Positions 1-8,490 of a stretch of 37,993 nt of DNA are shown here, piece after piece. The translations under genes were made by a program, and so were the position numbers. Origin of the DNA: an uncultured Porphyromonadaceae bacterium (lineage in GTDB: Bacteria > Bacteroidota > Bacteroidia > Bacteroidales > Muribaculaceae); NCBI GenBank assembly GCA_900540625.1, contig UQGP01000022.1:1-37993 (forward strand), given 5' to 3'. A model generated the notes under the pieces. The model had not been told where the DNA came from. It did not search any database and was given only the letters and a program-made list of their open reading frames with translations. How positions within the stretch are numbered: the first letter of the stretch is position 1; the number at the start of each line of letters is the position of its first letter.

Positions 1-21
1 AAGATACTTATAAGTTTTCAT
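1..21 (-). CDS. 5' end of an unidentified gene leaving the left edge (partial)
   Basis: Only about seven codons lie in the window. Read on the minus strand from position 21 they give MKTYKYL, a basic start that would suit an exported or membrane protein. The call rests on position: a good Bacteroidota-type promoter on the same strand lies about 100 nt upstream (121-153), and no other minus-strand start with an open frame was seen between it and the edge. The product cannot be named from this much sequence. Confidence 0.45.
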
Positions 22-120
22 AGTCTTTTATTTGGTTGTGTTAGTATTCGTTCGGTTTGTAAAAAATATGAGTGGTTGTTATTCGAAGGACATCCGACGC
101 AATCCGATGTCATTTCGATG

Positions 121-153
121 CAAAGATAATCGCGTCAATTAATATCATGCAAA
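121..153 (-). promoter_or_regulatory. Bacteroidota-type promoter for the left-edge gene
   Basis: On the minus strand a TTTG (-33 type, complement of 150-153) is followed after 21 nt by TATCTTTG (-7 type, complement of 121-128). This matches the sigma-ABfr pattern TTTG...TAnnTTTG known from Bacteroides. Transcription should start near 114 and run towards position 1, giving a leader of about 90 nt before the start at 21. The spacer is slightly longer than the usual 19-20 nt. Confidence 0.6.
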
Positions 154-218
154 CATTTTTAGTTAATCTTTACTAATTGCAAAAGATTTTCATCATGTAC
201 ATTACGGCAATATGCACA

Positions 219-253
219 GCCGCTCCGATGGCAAAAGGCGACATCGGAGCGGC
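219..253. terminator. Strong hairpin downstream of the lipoprotein gene, possible terminator
   Basis: Perfect 12-bp inverted repeat, GCCGCTCCGATG at 219-230 and CATCGGAGCGGC at 242-253, with an 11-nt loop. It lies about 90 nt past the stop of the minus-strand lipoprotein gene and before the promoter of the left-edge gene, where a terminator is expected. Neither strand has an immediate T-run, so it is not a textbook intrinsic terminator. The rest of 22-341 holds only this hairpin and the promoter at 121-153; the 61-aa frame across it has no support. Confidence 0.5.
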
Positions 254-341
254 ACGCCTGATTGCAGCACTTTTGCTACTGCTTTTTTGTTGTAGTTATA
301 CGATGATTTGTTGTGTTTTTGAGGAGCGATGGCGGGTGGTT

Positions 342-941
342 TTATTTCCGAGGGGTGAGTGAGCGGAAAGTTACATCGCGGTCGTTGATTTCGCACATCA
401 GCAGGTCTTTGTCGATTTTGACATCATCGAGACGACTGTATTGCAATATTTCGATGCCGAGTGTATGTTGTATGCGTGATGCGTAGCGACGTGCTATTTG
501 CGGTGCTTGGTCTTGGATTTCGTCGGGGATAAGACGTTGTGTAAATTGACTTTCGTTGAAGCGTATGTCTTTGGAAGATATGTTGACGTTCAGGGTACTG
601 TTGTCTAAGGATATAATGATTTCATCGTCATCTACCATACGGTATGTGCCTTTGATTTCGGATGTTCCGTATAGCGAAATTTCGTATGGAGCGACTAATG
701 AATCGTTTGACGGCAGTACATCGAGTACGGCGATTTCCGAGGCGATTGTGACATCGCCTTCTGTGTCATTTTCTTCGTTCGGGACAAAAGTCAGTTTCGG
801 AGTGACTTGTGTGTCGGCGGTGCCGCCTATGTTGATACGGGTCGGCGCTCCCAACCACGAACCGGCGAGTCCGTTGTCGGAACATGATTGAACGCTTGCC
901 AACAGAATGATTGCGAGTGCTATACTCAGGAACGTTTTCAT
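342..941 (-). CDS. Small exported lipoprotein of unknown function
   Basis: 199 residues. The N-terminus (MKTFLSIALAIILLASVQSC) is a signal peptide ending in a lipobox-like VQSC, so the mature protein should begin at Cys20 and be lipid-anchored. The mature part starts with a G-S-W-x-G pattern typical of small Bacteroidales lipoproteins with a lipocalin-like or beta-sandwich fold, followed by alternating beta-type segments. No catalytic motif was recognised and I cannot assign a family. It begins 33 nt after the plsC stop on the same strand, so it is probably the last gene of the operon that starts near 5.1 kb. A role in envelope maintenance would be a guess from its neighbours. Confidence 0.8.
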   Translation of the reverse strand: MKTFLSIALAIILLASVQSCSDNGLAGSWLGAPTRINIGGTADTQVTPKLTFVPNEENDTEGDVTIASEIAVLDVLPSNDSLVAPYEISLYGTSEIKGTYRMVDDDEIIISLDNSTLNVNISSKDIRFNESQFTQRLIPDEIQDQAPQIARRYASRIQHTLGIEILQYSRLDDVKIDKDLLMCEINDRDVTFRSLTPRK

Positions 942-974
942 AGGTCGTCTTTAGGATTTTTGTTGTGGAAAATA

Positions 975-1706
975 TTATTTTGCAACTGTATTGTTGTGAA
1001 GTCCGGAAATGATAGCATCGCGCGATTGTTGCATCAGAGCGGACAAGTCATGACCGCCATCCGGAGCAGTTATCGGCTGATGTATTGTGATGGTAATGTG
1101 TCCGGGACGCGGCAGACGTTTTTGGCGCGGCATCACTTTGAATGCACCGTCAATGGTCACCGGTACGACCGGGAGGTTAAATTCGGTGGCGAGCATATAT
1201 GCTCCGCGTCTGAAAGCATGTACTTCGCCATCGGCGCTGCGTGAACCTTCGGGGAACACGACTACGGACATACCGCGCGAAAGGCGTGCCTCAGCGGTTT
1301 TCATCGTTTCGCGTATTCCGACAGTACTACCGCGATCTACATAGATGTGCCCGGCCTTGTAGCAGGCGTACCCGACCATGGGAATTTTGCGCAACGACTT
1401 CTTCATCATCCACTTAAAGTTGTGTCCCAGCCATCCGTATATGGCAAAGATGTCGTAAGCGCCTTGATGATTGGCCACGAAAACATAGGATGTCCCGCGG
1501 CAAATATTTTCGCGACCGCGTACGCTGACGCGCACCAAGGAGAGCCACGTCATCAGGCGCGCCCATACCACAGCCGGATAATAGCCCCACCAGCGGCCGC
1601 CGAAGCATATCGAGCCGCCGCCGACAATCAGCGAGGTCAGTATTGTCAATACCACCATCAGGGGTATCATAATCAGTATTTGGTAGATGCGTAATAGGAT
1701 AATCAT
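975..1706 (-). CDS. plsC: 1-acyl-sn-glycerol-3-phosphate acyltransferase (PlsC family)
   Basis: 243 residues, normal length for the family. PlsC enzymes move an acyl chain to the sn-2 position of lysophosphatidic acid to make phosphatidic acid at the inner membrane. The catalytic HX4D motif is visible as NHQGAYD (His80, Asp85), and the glycerol-phosphate-binding motif as FPEGSRS (151-157). The N-terminus has a hydrophobic membrane segment (about 2-30). It starts 46 nt after the antiporter stop, with no promoter seen between, so it is likely co-transcribed. Substrate preference cannot be read from the sequence; related acyltransferases act on ornithine or glycine lipids in Bacteroidota, so a lysolipid other than LPA is possible. 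Confidence 0.9.
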   Translation of the reverse strand: MIILLRIYQILIMIPLMVVLTILTSLIVGGGSICFGGRWWGYYPAVVWARLMTWLSLVRVSVRGRENICRGTSYVFVANHQGAYDIFAIYGWLGHNFKWMMKKSLRKIPMVGYACYKAGHIYVDRGSTVGIRETMKTAEARLSRGMSVVVFPEGSRSADGEVHAFRRGAYMLATEFNLPVVPVTIDGAFKVMPRQKRLPRPGHITITIHQPITAPDGGHDLSALMQQSRDAIISGLHNNTVAK

Positions 1707-1752
1707 ATTGCGTATGTATTATGCTATGTATTAGCTGTATTGTATGCGTCGG

Positions 1753-3996
1753 CTAAGCATTCGATGAAGGCGCGGCGGCTTGTGCGTGACGTCGACTGCG
1801 AATAATGGGGCGCAGGCGTTCGCGGTCGCCGGCAATCCATAGGATATCGCCGGGCGCAAAAATTATGTCCGGCTTTTGGTCTATATACTCATCGCCGCGT
1901 TGCACGGCAAGCACCAATGCCCCGTAGCCGTTGCGCATGTCCGCCGTACGCGGGCTCTTGCCCACCAATGGAGACTCTTGGTTGACCATGACGTTGAAAA
2001 GTTGGAAATCGCTTGCTGTCGAAGGAGCCGTCTGCTGCGCCTCCACGGCAGCCAGTACAGCGGCCAATTGGTCATCATTGCCCACAACGCCTATGATGTC
2101 ACCGGGGAACAGCCTGGCATCGGCACCCGGGATGGCTTGCGTGACGCCGTCGCGCTGTATCGACACGATATTGACGCCATAACGACCTCGCAAATCGGAA
2201 TTGCGCAGCTTCTCGCCTACAAACGGGCATCCGAACCCGACAGTCATATAGGCCAAATGCAGGTCGTGTACCAAGGCGTTATTAGTACCCTTGCGGCGTA
2301 ATTCGCGCTCGTTGAGGTTGTCCATAAATCTGGTTTCGATGTCCGACATGTGCCGACGCACGCGTGTCGAAAATATCAACGCCGTCAGCAGCAACGCGGC
2401 CAAGGCCACCGATACGCCCATAGTCATCGAGAACAACCAGCTTATATCCTGAACCACAAAGACTATGGCGAGGAAAAGATTGAACACAGCGACAATAATG
2501 TCCCCTATGGCGGGCGTGGGCACATTGGGCTTGCGTATGGACGCAAACACACGCGCCAATGGCATCAGCAGCGCCAAAAGGAACGGCGACATCACGGCTA
2601 TGGTAATCACCAGGGCCAGAGTATGGCTCCATTCTCCGGCAATCTGCTCCAGATATTCGAGCAAGAACTGTCTGGACAATAGTGTAATGGCAACGAGCAA
2701 TATCGCGTAAATGAGCGTGCGCATAACCTGACGGCGCAGACGCACGGCCCAGGCGGCACCTACGGCCTGCTGGTCGGTAGCGCTTTTTTGGTATCTGTCT
2801 ATGAGGAATGACAGCCGGCTCGGCAGATGCTTTTCGACAAAGCCATACACCGGGTCGGCCATCTTGATAAACATCGGAGTGGTGAAAGTGGTAAGCACCG
2901 AGACGGCCACCACGATGGGATAGAGTGTCGGTTCGAGCACGCCCAACGACATACCCAGGGTGGCGATGATGAAGGCAAATTCGCCGATTTGCGTCAGCGA
3001 GAAGCCCGATTCGATGGCCACGCGCAGCGATTGTCCCGTAACGAGCATGCCGAACGAGCCGAACATTATCATTCCGACGATGACAGCTGCCGACAACAAC
3101 AGTATCGGTTTCCAATACAATGCTATGACTTGCGGGTCAACCATCATTCCCACCGAGATAAAGAATACGGCGCCGAAGAGGTCCTTGACCGGCGTGACCA
3201 CAGACTCGATGCGTTCGGCATAACTGGTCCCGGCAAGTATCGATCCCATGACAAAGGCGCCCAAGGCCAGCGAGAACCCACAGTACACGGAAAACACAGC
3301 CATACCCAGGCACAACCCCATGGAGACGACCAATAGCGTCTCGCCGTTGAGGAAGCGCCGCATACGGCCCAAGGCCGAGGGCAGCACAAATACGCCCACC
3401 AGAAACCACATAACCAGGAAGAACACCAGCTTGGCGACAGACATCAGCAACGCCTCGCCTTCGACTGCATTATTGACGGCTATCGACGACAGTATCACCA
3501 TCATCACCACAGCAAAGAGGTCTTCGACAATGAGGACTGCCAAAACCAAAGAGGCAAATTTCTTCTGTCTGATACCCAAATCATTGAAAGCCTTGATTAT
3601 GATAGTCGTGGACGACATGGACAACATTCCGCCCAGGAACAGGCAGTTGATGGTGCTGAAGCCCATGGCATAGCCTATGCAGTAGCCCACACCCATCATT
3701 CCGCAGACAATGATGAGTGCTGTGACTACGGCCGACCCTCCGGCTGTCACCAGTTTTTTGAAGCTGAATTCCAGCCCGAGCGTAAACAGCAACACTACGA
3801 TGCCTATCTGTGCCCAAAAATCTATATTGGCCTCATTAGCCACCGACGGCAGGTAGGTGAAATGCGGACTGGCCAAGAAGCCGGCCACGATATACCCCAG
3901 CACTACCGGCTGGCGTATCCACTTGAACACCACCGTGACTACCGCTCCCAAGAGCAGTATAAATGCCAAGTCGGAGATGAGACTCTCGATGTTCAT
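1753..3996 (-). CDS. CPA2-family cation:proton antiporter with two TrkA-C domains
   Basis: 747 residues. The first ~380 form the Na+/H+ exchanger fold: many hydrophobic helices, with the GLEFSFKK and VLIVEDLFAVV segments typical of KefB/KefC-type antiporters, including the acidic pair in the transport core. Four further membrane helices (about 425-560) follow. The cytoplasmic tail has two RCK_C/TrkA-C modules (about 595-655 and 670-740), each with a PGD-type turn (FPGDIIGVVG, APGDILWIAG). No complete nucleotide-binding TrkA-N domain is seen, unlike E. coli KefC. The family exchanges K+ or Na+ for H+; the tail probably senses a ligand. It lies between a coiled-coil membrane protein gene (94 nt upstream) and plsC. 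Confidence 0.9.
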   Translation of the reverse strand: MNIESLISDLAFILLLGAVVTVVFKWIRQPVVLGYIVAGFLASPHFTYLPSVANEANIDFWAQIGIVVLLFTLGLEFSFKKLVTAGGSAVVTALIIVCGMMGVGYCIGYAMGFSTINCLFLGGMLSMSSTTIIIKAFNDLGIRQKKFASLVLAVLIVEDLFAVVMMVILSSIAVNNAVEGEALLMSVAKLVFFLVMWFLVGVFVLPSALGRMRRFLNGETLLVVSMGLCLGMAVFSVYCGFSLALGAFVMGSILAGTSYAERIESVVTPVKDLFGAVFFISVGMMVDPQVIALYWKPILLLSAAVIVGMIMFGSFGMLVTGQSLRVAIESGFSLTQIGEFAFIIATLGMSLGVLEPTLYPIVVAVSVLTTFTTPMFIKMADPVYGFVEKHLPSRLSFLIDRYQKSATDQQAVGAAWAVRLRRQVMRTLIYAILLVAITLLSRQFLLEYLEQIAGEWSHTLALVITIAVMSPFLLALLMPLARVFASIRKPNVPTPAIGDIIVAVFNLFLAIVFVVQDISWLFSMTMGVSVALAALLLTALIFSTRVRRHMSDIETRFMDNLNERELRRKGTNNALVHDLHLAYMTVGFGCPFVGEKLRNSDLRGRYGVNIVSIQRDGVTQAIPGADARLFPGDIIGVVGNDDQLAAVLAAVEAQQTAPSTASDFQLFNVMVNQESPLVGKSPRTADMRNGYGALVLAVQRGDEYIDQKPDIIFAPGDILWIAGDRERLRPIIRSRRHAQAAAPSSNA

Positions 3997-4089
3997 CGGC
4001 GTGTGTATACTTGTAGTTTACTGATACTTCGTTACTTGCCTGACGGTGCGGCCACAAATATGCGACAGTGCCGTCTTATAGGCACGCCG

Positions 4090-5079
4090 TCACTTGAGCT
4101 CGAACGAACGCGAAGCCAAGCGGTAATTGTCTGCGAACAATTCGACGGTATATCGTCCGGCACTCAGTGCCGAGGTTACGTCCCAATATACGGGTATTCC
4201 GGCAATTTCCTCGCCCGTATATTCGATGACCTTGCGTGCCGTACAGGGCACATTGGCGCCTTCGAAGTGGAACGATCCGCCATTGCCCAGCAGATTGCCT
4301 TCGGGCGAAATGATGCGTACAAATATAGTCTTTTCGCCGACAGGTGTCGAATTGTTGGGCGGCAGGGTGAAGGACACCACAAGTTGTTTGGCCTTGGAGA
4401 CCTTTTTCTCGTTCTTGCCTTTTTTGTTCAAAGCCCTAAGGCTGACGCCCGTAACGTTGAGTTTCTCAGCAAGGGTCATACGCTCGGAGAGCACCTGATT
4501 GGCACGTGATGTCTCGGACACTTGCGTGGCCAATTTCTCGTTACGGTCCTTGAGCCCGGCGTTTTCGGAACGCAGCTCTTCGTTTTCGCGATTCAGGCGG
4601 TCGATTTCCTCAAGATAGTGCTTGAGCAACTTGCGCAGCGAGTCTATTTGGCCGCGCAGGTCTTGTATTTCCTTGGACGAGCGACGGCGCTGGTCCTGAA
4701 GTTTCTTTTGCAAGTCCTCTATTTGCAGACGCGCAGCCTCGTATTTCTCGGTAAGGCGAACTTTGAGCGTATCGTTGGTGATATTGACGCGCTGTGTCTC
4801 CAGTTGGCGGAAGTCGTTTTCAAGGTTTTCGAACTCGCTATTAGCCAATTGCTGCTGCAAATCGAGGTTGCGAGCCTCGGCCTCTATCTCGGCTTGCTCC
4901 TTGGCTTTCTGTTCGGCCATGTGCGAGAACACCAGCCATGCAACCACGGCGATGGCTACCACCAATACGCCTGCGGCGCAATACAACAATATACGTTTGC
5001 GGCGACGTGCGGCATCGCCGGAGTCCGGCGCAGGCTGTCCCTGCGCGTTGTTTCCTGTCGGATTATTATTGGAAATCAT
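4090..5079 (-). CDS. Membrane-anchored coiled-coil protein of unknown function
   Basis: 329 residues in three parts: a short polar, basic N-terminus (RRRKR at 26-30); one transmembrane helix (about 31-51); then a long charged coiled coil (about 55-205) rich in Glu, Gln, Lys, Arg and Leu heptads, and a C-terminal globular part (about 215-329) with beta-strand character. The topology implied by the positive residues puts the coiled coil and C-terminal domain in the periplasm. No family was recognised. It is the first gene of the minus-strand operon behind the -7 element at 5146-5153. A structural or scaffolding role in the envelope is possible but unproven. Confidence 0.8.
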   Translation of the reverse strand: MISNNNPTGNNAQGQPAPDSGDAARRRKRILLYCAAGVLVVAIAVVAWLVFSHMAEQKAKEQAEIEAEARNLDLQQQLANSEFENLENDFRQLETQRVNITNDTLKVRLTEKYEAARLQIEDLQKKLQDQRRRSSKEIQDLRGQIDSLRKLLKHYLEEIDRLNRENEELRSENAGLKDRNEKLATQVSETSRANQVLSERMTLAEKLNVTGVSLRALNKKGKNEKKVSKAKQLVVSFTLPPNNSTPVGEKTIFVRIISPEGNLLGNGGSFHFEGANVPCTARKVIEYTGEEIAGIPVYWDVTSALSAGRYTVELFADNYRLASRSFELK

Positions 5080-5145
5080 AGTAGTGATATAGATGCTGTT
5101 AGGAGTCTAACGACCATACGCGTAATGCGCCCGGTCTTCAAGCCG

Positions 5146-5153
5146 CAAAGTTA
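5146..5153 (-). promoter_or_regulatory. -7 promoter element for the coiled-coil/antiporter/plsC operon
   Basis: TAACTTTG on the minus strand matches the Bacteroidota -7 consensus TAnnTTTG. It is 67 nt upstream of the start at 5079 and lies beyond the terminator at 5211-5255, so it would start a separate transcript. No consensus TTTG is found at the expected -33 spacing; a TTTTGG occurs closer, at about 12 nt. Confidence 0.55.
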
Positions 5154-5210
5154 CGCAAAATCTGCCAAAATCGCCCGTCACGAACCTAAATAGTGATGCC
5201 TGCGGATGTT

Positions 5211-5255
5211 AAAAAAGCCTGCGGGCGCAACGGCCGATGTCGCCGTGCGCCCGCA
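5211..5255 (-). terminator. Intrinsic terminator of the secreted-protein/beta-helix operon
   Basis: Very GC-rich stem: TGCGGGCGCA at 5220-5229 pairs with TGCGCCCGCA at 5246-5255, extended inwards by CGGC/GCCG with one bulged A. On the minus strand the stem is followed within three bases by six T (complement of 5211-5216). It lies 41 nt past the stop of the 5296-7527 gene, as expected for a rho-independent terminator. Confidence 0.88.
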
Positions 5256-5295
5256 ATATTATAAGGACAAGCCTTCGCAGATGTTGTCTATAGCA

Positions 5296-7527
5296 TTACC
5301 AGCGTCCACCGGGGCCGCCGCCGGGGCCGCCGCTACTGCCGCTGCCGGTAACTACCGACGAGGGCGTGACCGTGGTCACCTGTGTACCGCCGGAGATGGT
5401 ACCGCCGATGGTAAGCTCGTAATGGGTCTCGCCGCCCGTGACGGTGCCGCCCGTGAGTATACGGTATTGGGTGCCCAAGACGATGCCGGCGGCACTCATA
5501 AGGGCCGTGGCGCTGCGCGAGCAGTTGGAGGGATTGAGCAGGGATACTATCACGTTGCCCGAAGCATCGGCCAAGGTGATGCGCGTGCCGTTGGTATAGG
5601 AGTTATTGCTGTTGATGATAATGTTTTGCTTGCACACGCTCGATGTAGGCGTAGATACGCCGCCGCCCACGCCGAAGATCGTCCCGCCGGTGATGGTGAA
5701 CGTATTTTGGTCACAGTCAAAGGACTCCTCGGGTTGATTTGTTCCGCCTGCAATGACTATACCGCCGGTGATGGTGAGGGTACCGTTGCTGTCGATAGCG
5801 TCATTGCCCGAGGCGACGCAACGTATCACTCCTCCGTTGATTTGGATATGCGACGAAGCATTGATGCAGTCGTCCACTGTCGTGATGTGTATATCGCCGC
5901 CGTTGATGGTGAGAATACTCTTGCTTTCGAGGCCCTCGCCGCCGTCCTGCGTGGACACTAACGTGAGCTTTCCGCTGTTCACGGTCAAGTCGCCGCCGGC
6001 TTTGACGACCTTCGGATTTGCGTAATCCGTCTGATCACCGGGACCGCCACCGCCGGGACCGCCACCGGGTCGTCCGCCGGGAGCGCCCCATGTCGATCCG
6101 GACGACACGACAAATTTGGCACCGCTTGTACGAGCATCTATCGTGGGGCCTTCGGTGCCCTCGGCGCCTATGACTATGGCCTTATCACCCTTAATGGCTT
6201 TCCCGGCAGTGCCGCTATTGGACAGGGTCAAAGTTCCTCCTGCAAGGTATATATCATCGTCAACCGTGATACAGGTGGAACTGTGGCTGTCGAGCGTACC
6301 CGTCGAATCGGTGTAGGTCGCGCCGTTGCCACTGCAAGTGATATTGACCTCGCCGCCGTTGAAATAGGCCTTCCCGTCTACGCTGATACCTTTTCCGGAC
6401 GCTCCGGTGTGTACCACCTTGATACTTCCGGCATTGAGCGTAAATGTGGTGTCCACCTTGATGGCCGTGCAATACGAGGGATCGCCGTCGGTGACGACAA
6501 CACCGCCGGAGGCTTTCACGTCAATGCTGCCGCCGTTCATGGTGAAATTACGCGCCGTTTTCATGGCTTTGCCTTGAGCAGCAGACATGGTGACGGTGAT
6601 GTCGGCGCCGTCGGTGACGAGGATATCGCCGTTGGCCTTGAGGCCCTTGGTATCATCTGTCGCCACATCGGCAACGACAACGGCCTTGCCCACCGTGAGT
6701 TCGTCATCGCCGGCGTCTATTGCGTCACCGCCGGTGCCGCGCACGTCTATGGTGCAGTCATCCAACTTAATGCCGTCGGCATGTATGCCGTCCGAAGCGG
6801 CAGACGTAACCTTGACGGTCGCACCTTTTCTGATTTTCATCGATTTGGAGGAGGCTATGGCATGTTTGGATGCACCCGAGGCCACCAGCGTTCCGGTACC
6901 CTGAATGGTCATCTTGCCCGTGGCAAACACTGCGGCATTTTCTTTCTCGCCATCGGGCGTTGCATAAGGCAGCGCATCGGCCAAGGTATTGGTCGTTCCG
7001 TCTGCCAGCACAAGGGTCAATTCCTTCTTGCCCTGGACGTTGAGCGCAGCTCCTCCCTTGCTTTGCAAGGTCACGCCGTCGAGTGTCAGTTTGACGGGAG
7101 CGGCGGCATATATCTTAAGGGACGAGCCTGTGCCGCTAAGTTTGAATTCGAGTTCGTCGGTGACGGTCGAATTTACAACGATACCGCCGGCATTATCGTC
7201 GGTGACGGTCACGCCGTCAAAAGCCTTGGGGTTAGTAATCTCGGATGCGCCGTCAGCGGCAAAAGATATGGTTATCTGTTGCTTGGCGTCATCGGCCAAG
7301 GTCAGCGTAGCGGCCTCGGCCGTGGTCATTTCGGAAGTTCCGGCATCGGCGGCCAATATGACCGAAACGCTACCGTTGGCGGCCGTGATACTGTCCACGC
7401 GCTCGCGTGCCACGCCGCGGTGATGCTTGCCCGCACTATCGTGAAACCACACGTAAGGGGTCACGGCCAATGCCGCGAAGGCCGTCAGCGACAGCGCTGC
7501 AGCCAATGTAGTCTTGCGTGTCTTCAT
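5296..7527 (-). CDS. Secreted carbohydrate-binding beta-helix protein (Cthe_2159-like)
   Basis: 743 residues from the chosen start. The signal peptide begins MKTRKTTLAAALSLTAFAALA; the frame stays open for 37 more codons upstream, but that part lies inside the preceding gene and has no signal sequence. The mature protein is a chain of short Gly/Asp/Thr-rich repeats (patterns such as LTINGGDI, FTITGGTI, GDAIDAGDD) typical of right-handed parallel beta-helices. The order and motifs resemble the Cthe_2159 polysaccharide-binding family, members of which bind cellulose or pectin. A flexible linker of Gly-Pro repeats sits near residue 500 and the C-terminus ends in another Gly-Pro-Gly tract. The start overlaps the upstream stop in an ATGA. 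Likely exported or on the cell surface, binding glycan or ions; no catalytic residues are evident. Confidence 0.8.
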   Translation of the reverse strand: MKTRKTTLAAALSLTAFAALAVTPYVWFHDSAGKHHRGVARERVDSITAANGSVSVILAADAGTSEMTTAEAATLTLADDAKQQITISFAADGASEITNPKAFDGVTVTDDNAGGIVVNSTVTDELEFKLSGTGSSLKIYAAAPVKLTLDGVTLQSKGGAALNVQGKKELTLVLADGTTNTLADALPYATPDGEKENAAVFATGKMTIQGTGTLVASGASKHAIASSKSMKIRKGATVKVTSAASDGIHADGIKLDDCTIDVRGTGGDAIDAGDDELTVGKAVVVADVATDDTKGLKANGDILVTDGADITVTMSAAQGKAMKTARNFTMNGGSIDVKASGGVVVTDGDPSYCTAIKVDTTFTLNAGSIKVVHTGASGKGISVDGKAYFNGGEVNITCSGNGATYTDSTGTLDSHSSTCITVDDDIYLAGGTLTLSNSGTAGKAIKGDKAIVIGAEGTEGPTIDARTSGAKFVVSSGSTWGAPGGRPGGGPGGGGPGDQTDYANPKVVKAGGDLTVNSGKLTLVSTQDGGEGLESKSILTINGGDIHITTVDDCINASSHIQINGGVIRCVASGNDAIDSNGTLTITGGIVIAGGTNQPEESFDCDQNTFTITGGTIFGVGGGVSTPTSSVCKQNIIINSNNSYTNGTRITLADASGNVIVSLLNPSNCSRSATALMSAAGIVLGTQYRILTGGTVTGGETHYELTIGGTISGGTQVTTVTPSSVVTGSGSSGGPGGGPGGRW

Positions 7528-8021
7528 TTCTTGCTGATTTTGAGGGTTTGTACTCCTGCCCGAACGATGTATATGCCGGGAGTCAAAGAAGTGACATCGG
7601 CCATTCCGGAGGGCGCATCCAGCGCTTTGCGGCCGCAAATGTCATAGATTGCAAGTGGTTGAGATGCGCGCACGGACGTACCGTCATACTCGATGGCTGA
7701 CGAGGCAGCGTCCGTTGCGACGTCACTCACGCCGAGCAAAGTATTAAAGCGGATAGACACCAATTGGTCATACCCGACGTTGACGACTGCGGCAGATGTC
7801 GTCATCGACACCTGCTCGGGGCCAAAAGCGATATTGTCTACCTCGGAGGCCTTGTAGACCTTGTCGCCCAAAGTGAGTCGCAACACCACAATGTCCGTCG
7901 CCGCATCCTGCGCCATTGCCGCAGGCGTGCCGACGATGCCGACCACACCCAAAGCCGCAATGCCGGCCACCGTCACGATGGCCCTGCGCATCATTGTGCG
8001 AATAATGTTTGTGTAGTGCAT
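7524..8021 (-). CDS. Small secreted protein with a T9SS-like C-terminal sorting domain
   Basis: 165 residues from the start at 8021 (MHYTNIIRTMMRRAI). An alternative start at 7994 gives almost the same signal peptide, which ends near AAMAQ. An upstream in-frame start at 8126 is excluded because the promoter (8104-8133) overlaps it. The middle is a short beta-rich segment without a known motif. The last ~50 residues (IYDICGRKAL... then LTPGIYIVRAG... and LKISKK) have the layout of type IX secretion type-A sorting domains: two strands, a G-x-Y-I-V strand and a basic end. The stop overlaps the next start (ATGA at 7527-7524), so the two proteins are probably made together and may act together on the surface. 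Confidence 0.75.
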   Translation of the reverse strand: MHYTNIIRTMMRRAIVTVAGIAALGVVGIVGTPAAMAQDAATDIVVLRLTLGDKVYKASEVDNIAFGPEQVSMTTSAAVVNVGYDQLVSIRFNTLLGVSDVATDAASSAIEYDGTSVRASQPLAIYDICGRKALDAPSGMADVTSLTPGIYIVRAGVQTLKISKK

Positions 8022-8103
8022 GTTATGTGTTTTTTGGTTTTTGAATATCAATACATGATATATTATATGATAATTTTGAATGTCAATGCCTATTATCAAT
8101 GTG

Positions 8104-8133
8104 CAAATGTAAGCATTATTTCCCAATCGGCAA
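8104..8133 (-). promoter_or_regulatory. Bacteroidota-type promoter of the secreted-protein/beta-helix operon
   Basis: Minus strand: TTG (complement of 8131-8133), a 19-nt spacer, then TACATTTG (complement of 8104-8111), a full match to the -33/-7 pattern. Predicted transcription start near 8097 leaves a leader of about 75 nt before the start at 8021 and rules out the upstream start at 8126. Confidence 0.8.
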
Positions 8134-8250
8134 CATTTAACGCATCAAAAACCGCCATTTCACGTTATTTCTTCACTTCTCCGCCTGCAAATCCGCCCTT
8201 CATAACCGCCACACGTCCTAAAACGCTGACAACGTGTCTCGAAGAAACTA

Positions 8251-8281
8251 TTTGCCAAAAGCAAATAAATGTGTACCTTTG
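8251..8281 (+). promoter_or_regulatory. Bacteroidota-type promoter of the first BspA-like gene
   Basis: TTTG at 8251-8254, a 19-nt spacer, then TACCTTTG at 8274-8281: a complete -33/-7 pair. It is divergent from the promoter at 8104-8133, with about 117 nt between the two -33 boxes. The predicted start near 8288 leaves a leader of about 200 nt and rules out the open-frame start at 8269, which lies inside the promoter. In 8134-8250 I see only a weak 6-bp inverted repeat (ACACGT...ACGTGT). Confidence 0.82.
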
Positions 8282-8490
8282 CCATGCAGACCGCTCCGCA
8301 GAAGCCCGGTCACGGGCAAAGCGGGTGGGCCGGCAGACATTTTTTTGGAAAGCGTTTATCCGCACTGATTCTTGACGAACAGAAACTCTCTCCTCCGTTC
8401 GCCGGGCGGCAACAGATACAGACGTCCACGCTTTTCTGCATACAAACATCCGGGCAGGACGTCACCCGACCCACCAAAAAAAGTGGCATT

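Noticed and set aside
177..396. Small frames of 61 and 64 aa in the left intergenic region
   Set aside because: They cross the strong hairpin at 219-253 and overlap the lipoprotein 3' end; no promoter or conserved motif.
6283..7647. 454-aa plus-strand open frame opposite the beta-helix gene
   Set aside because: It is antisense to a repeat-rich, GC-rich coding region with a clear signal peptide, promoter and terminator on the minus strand. The antisense product has no recognisable features.
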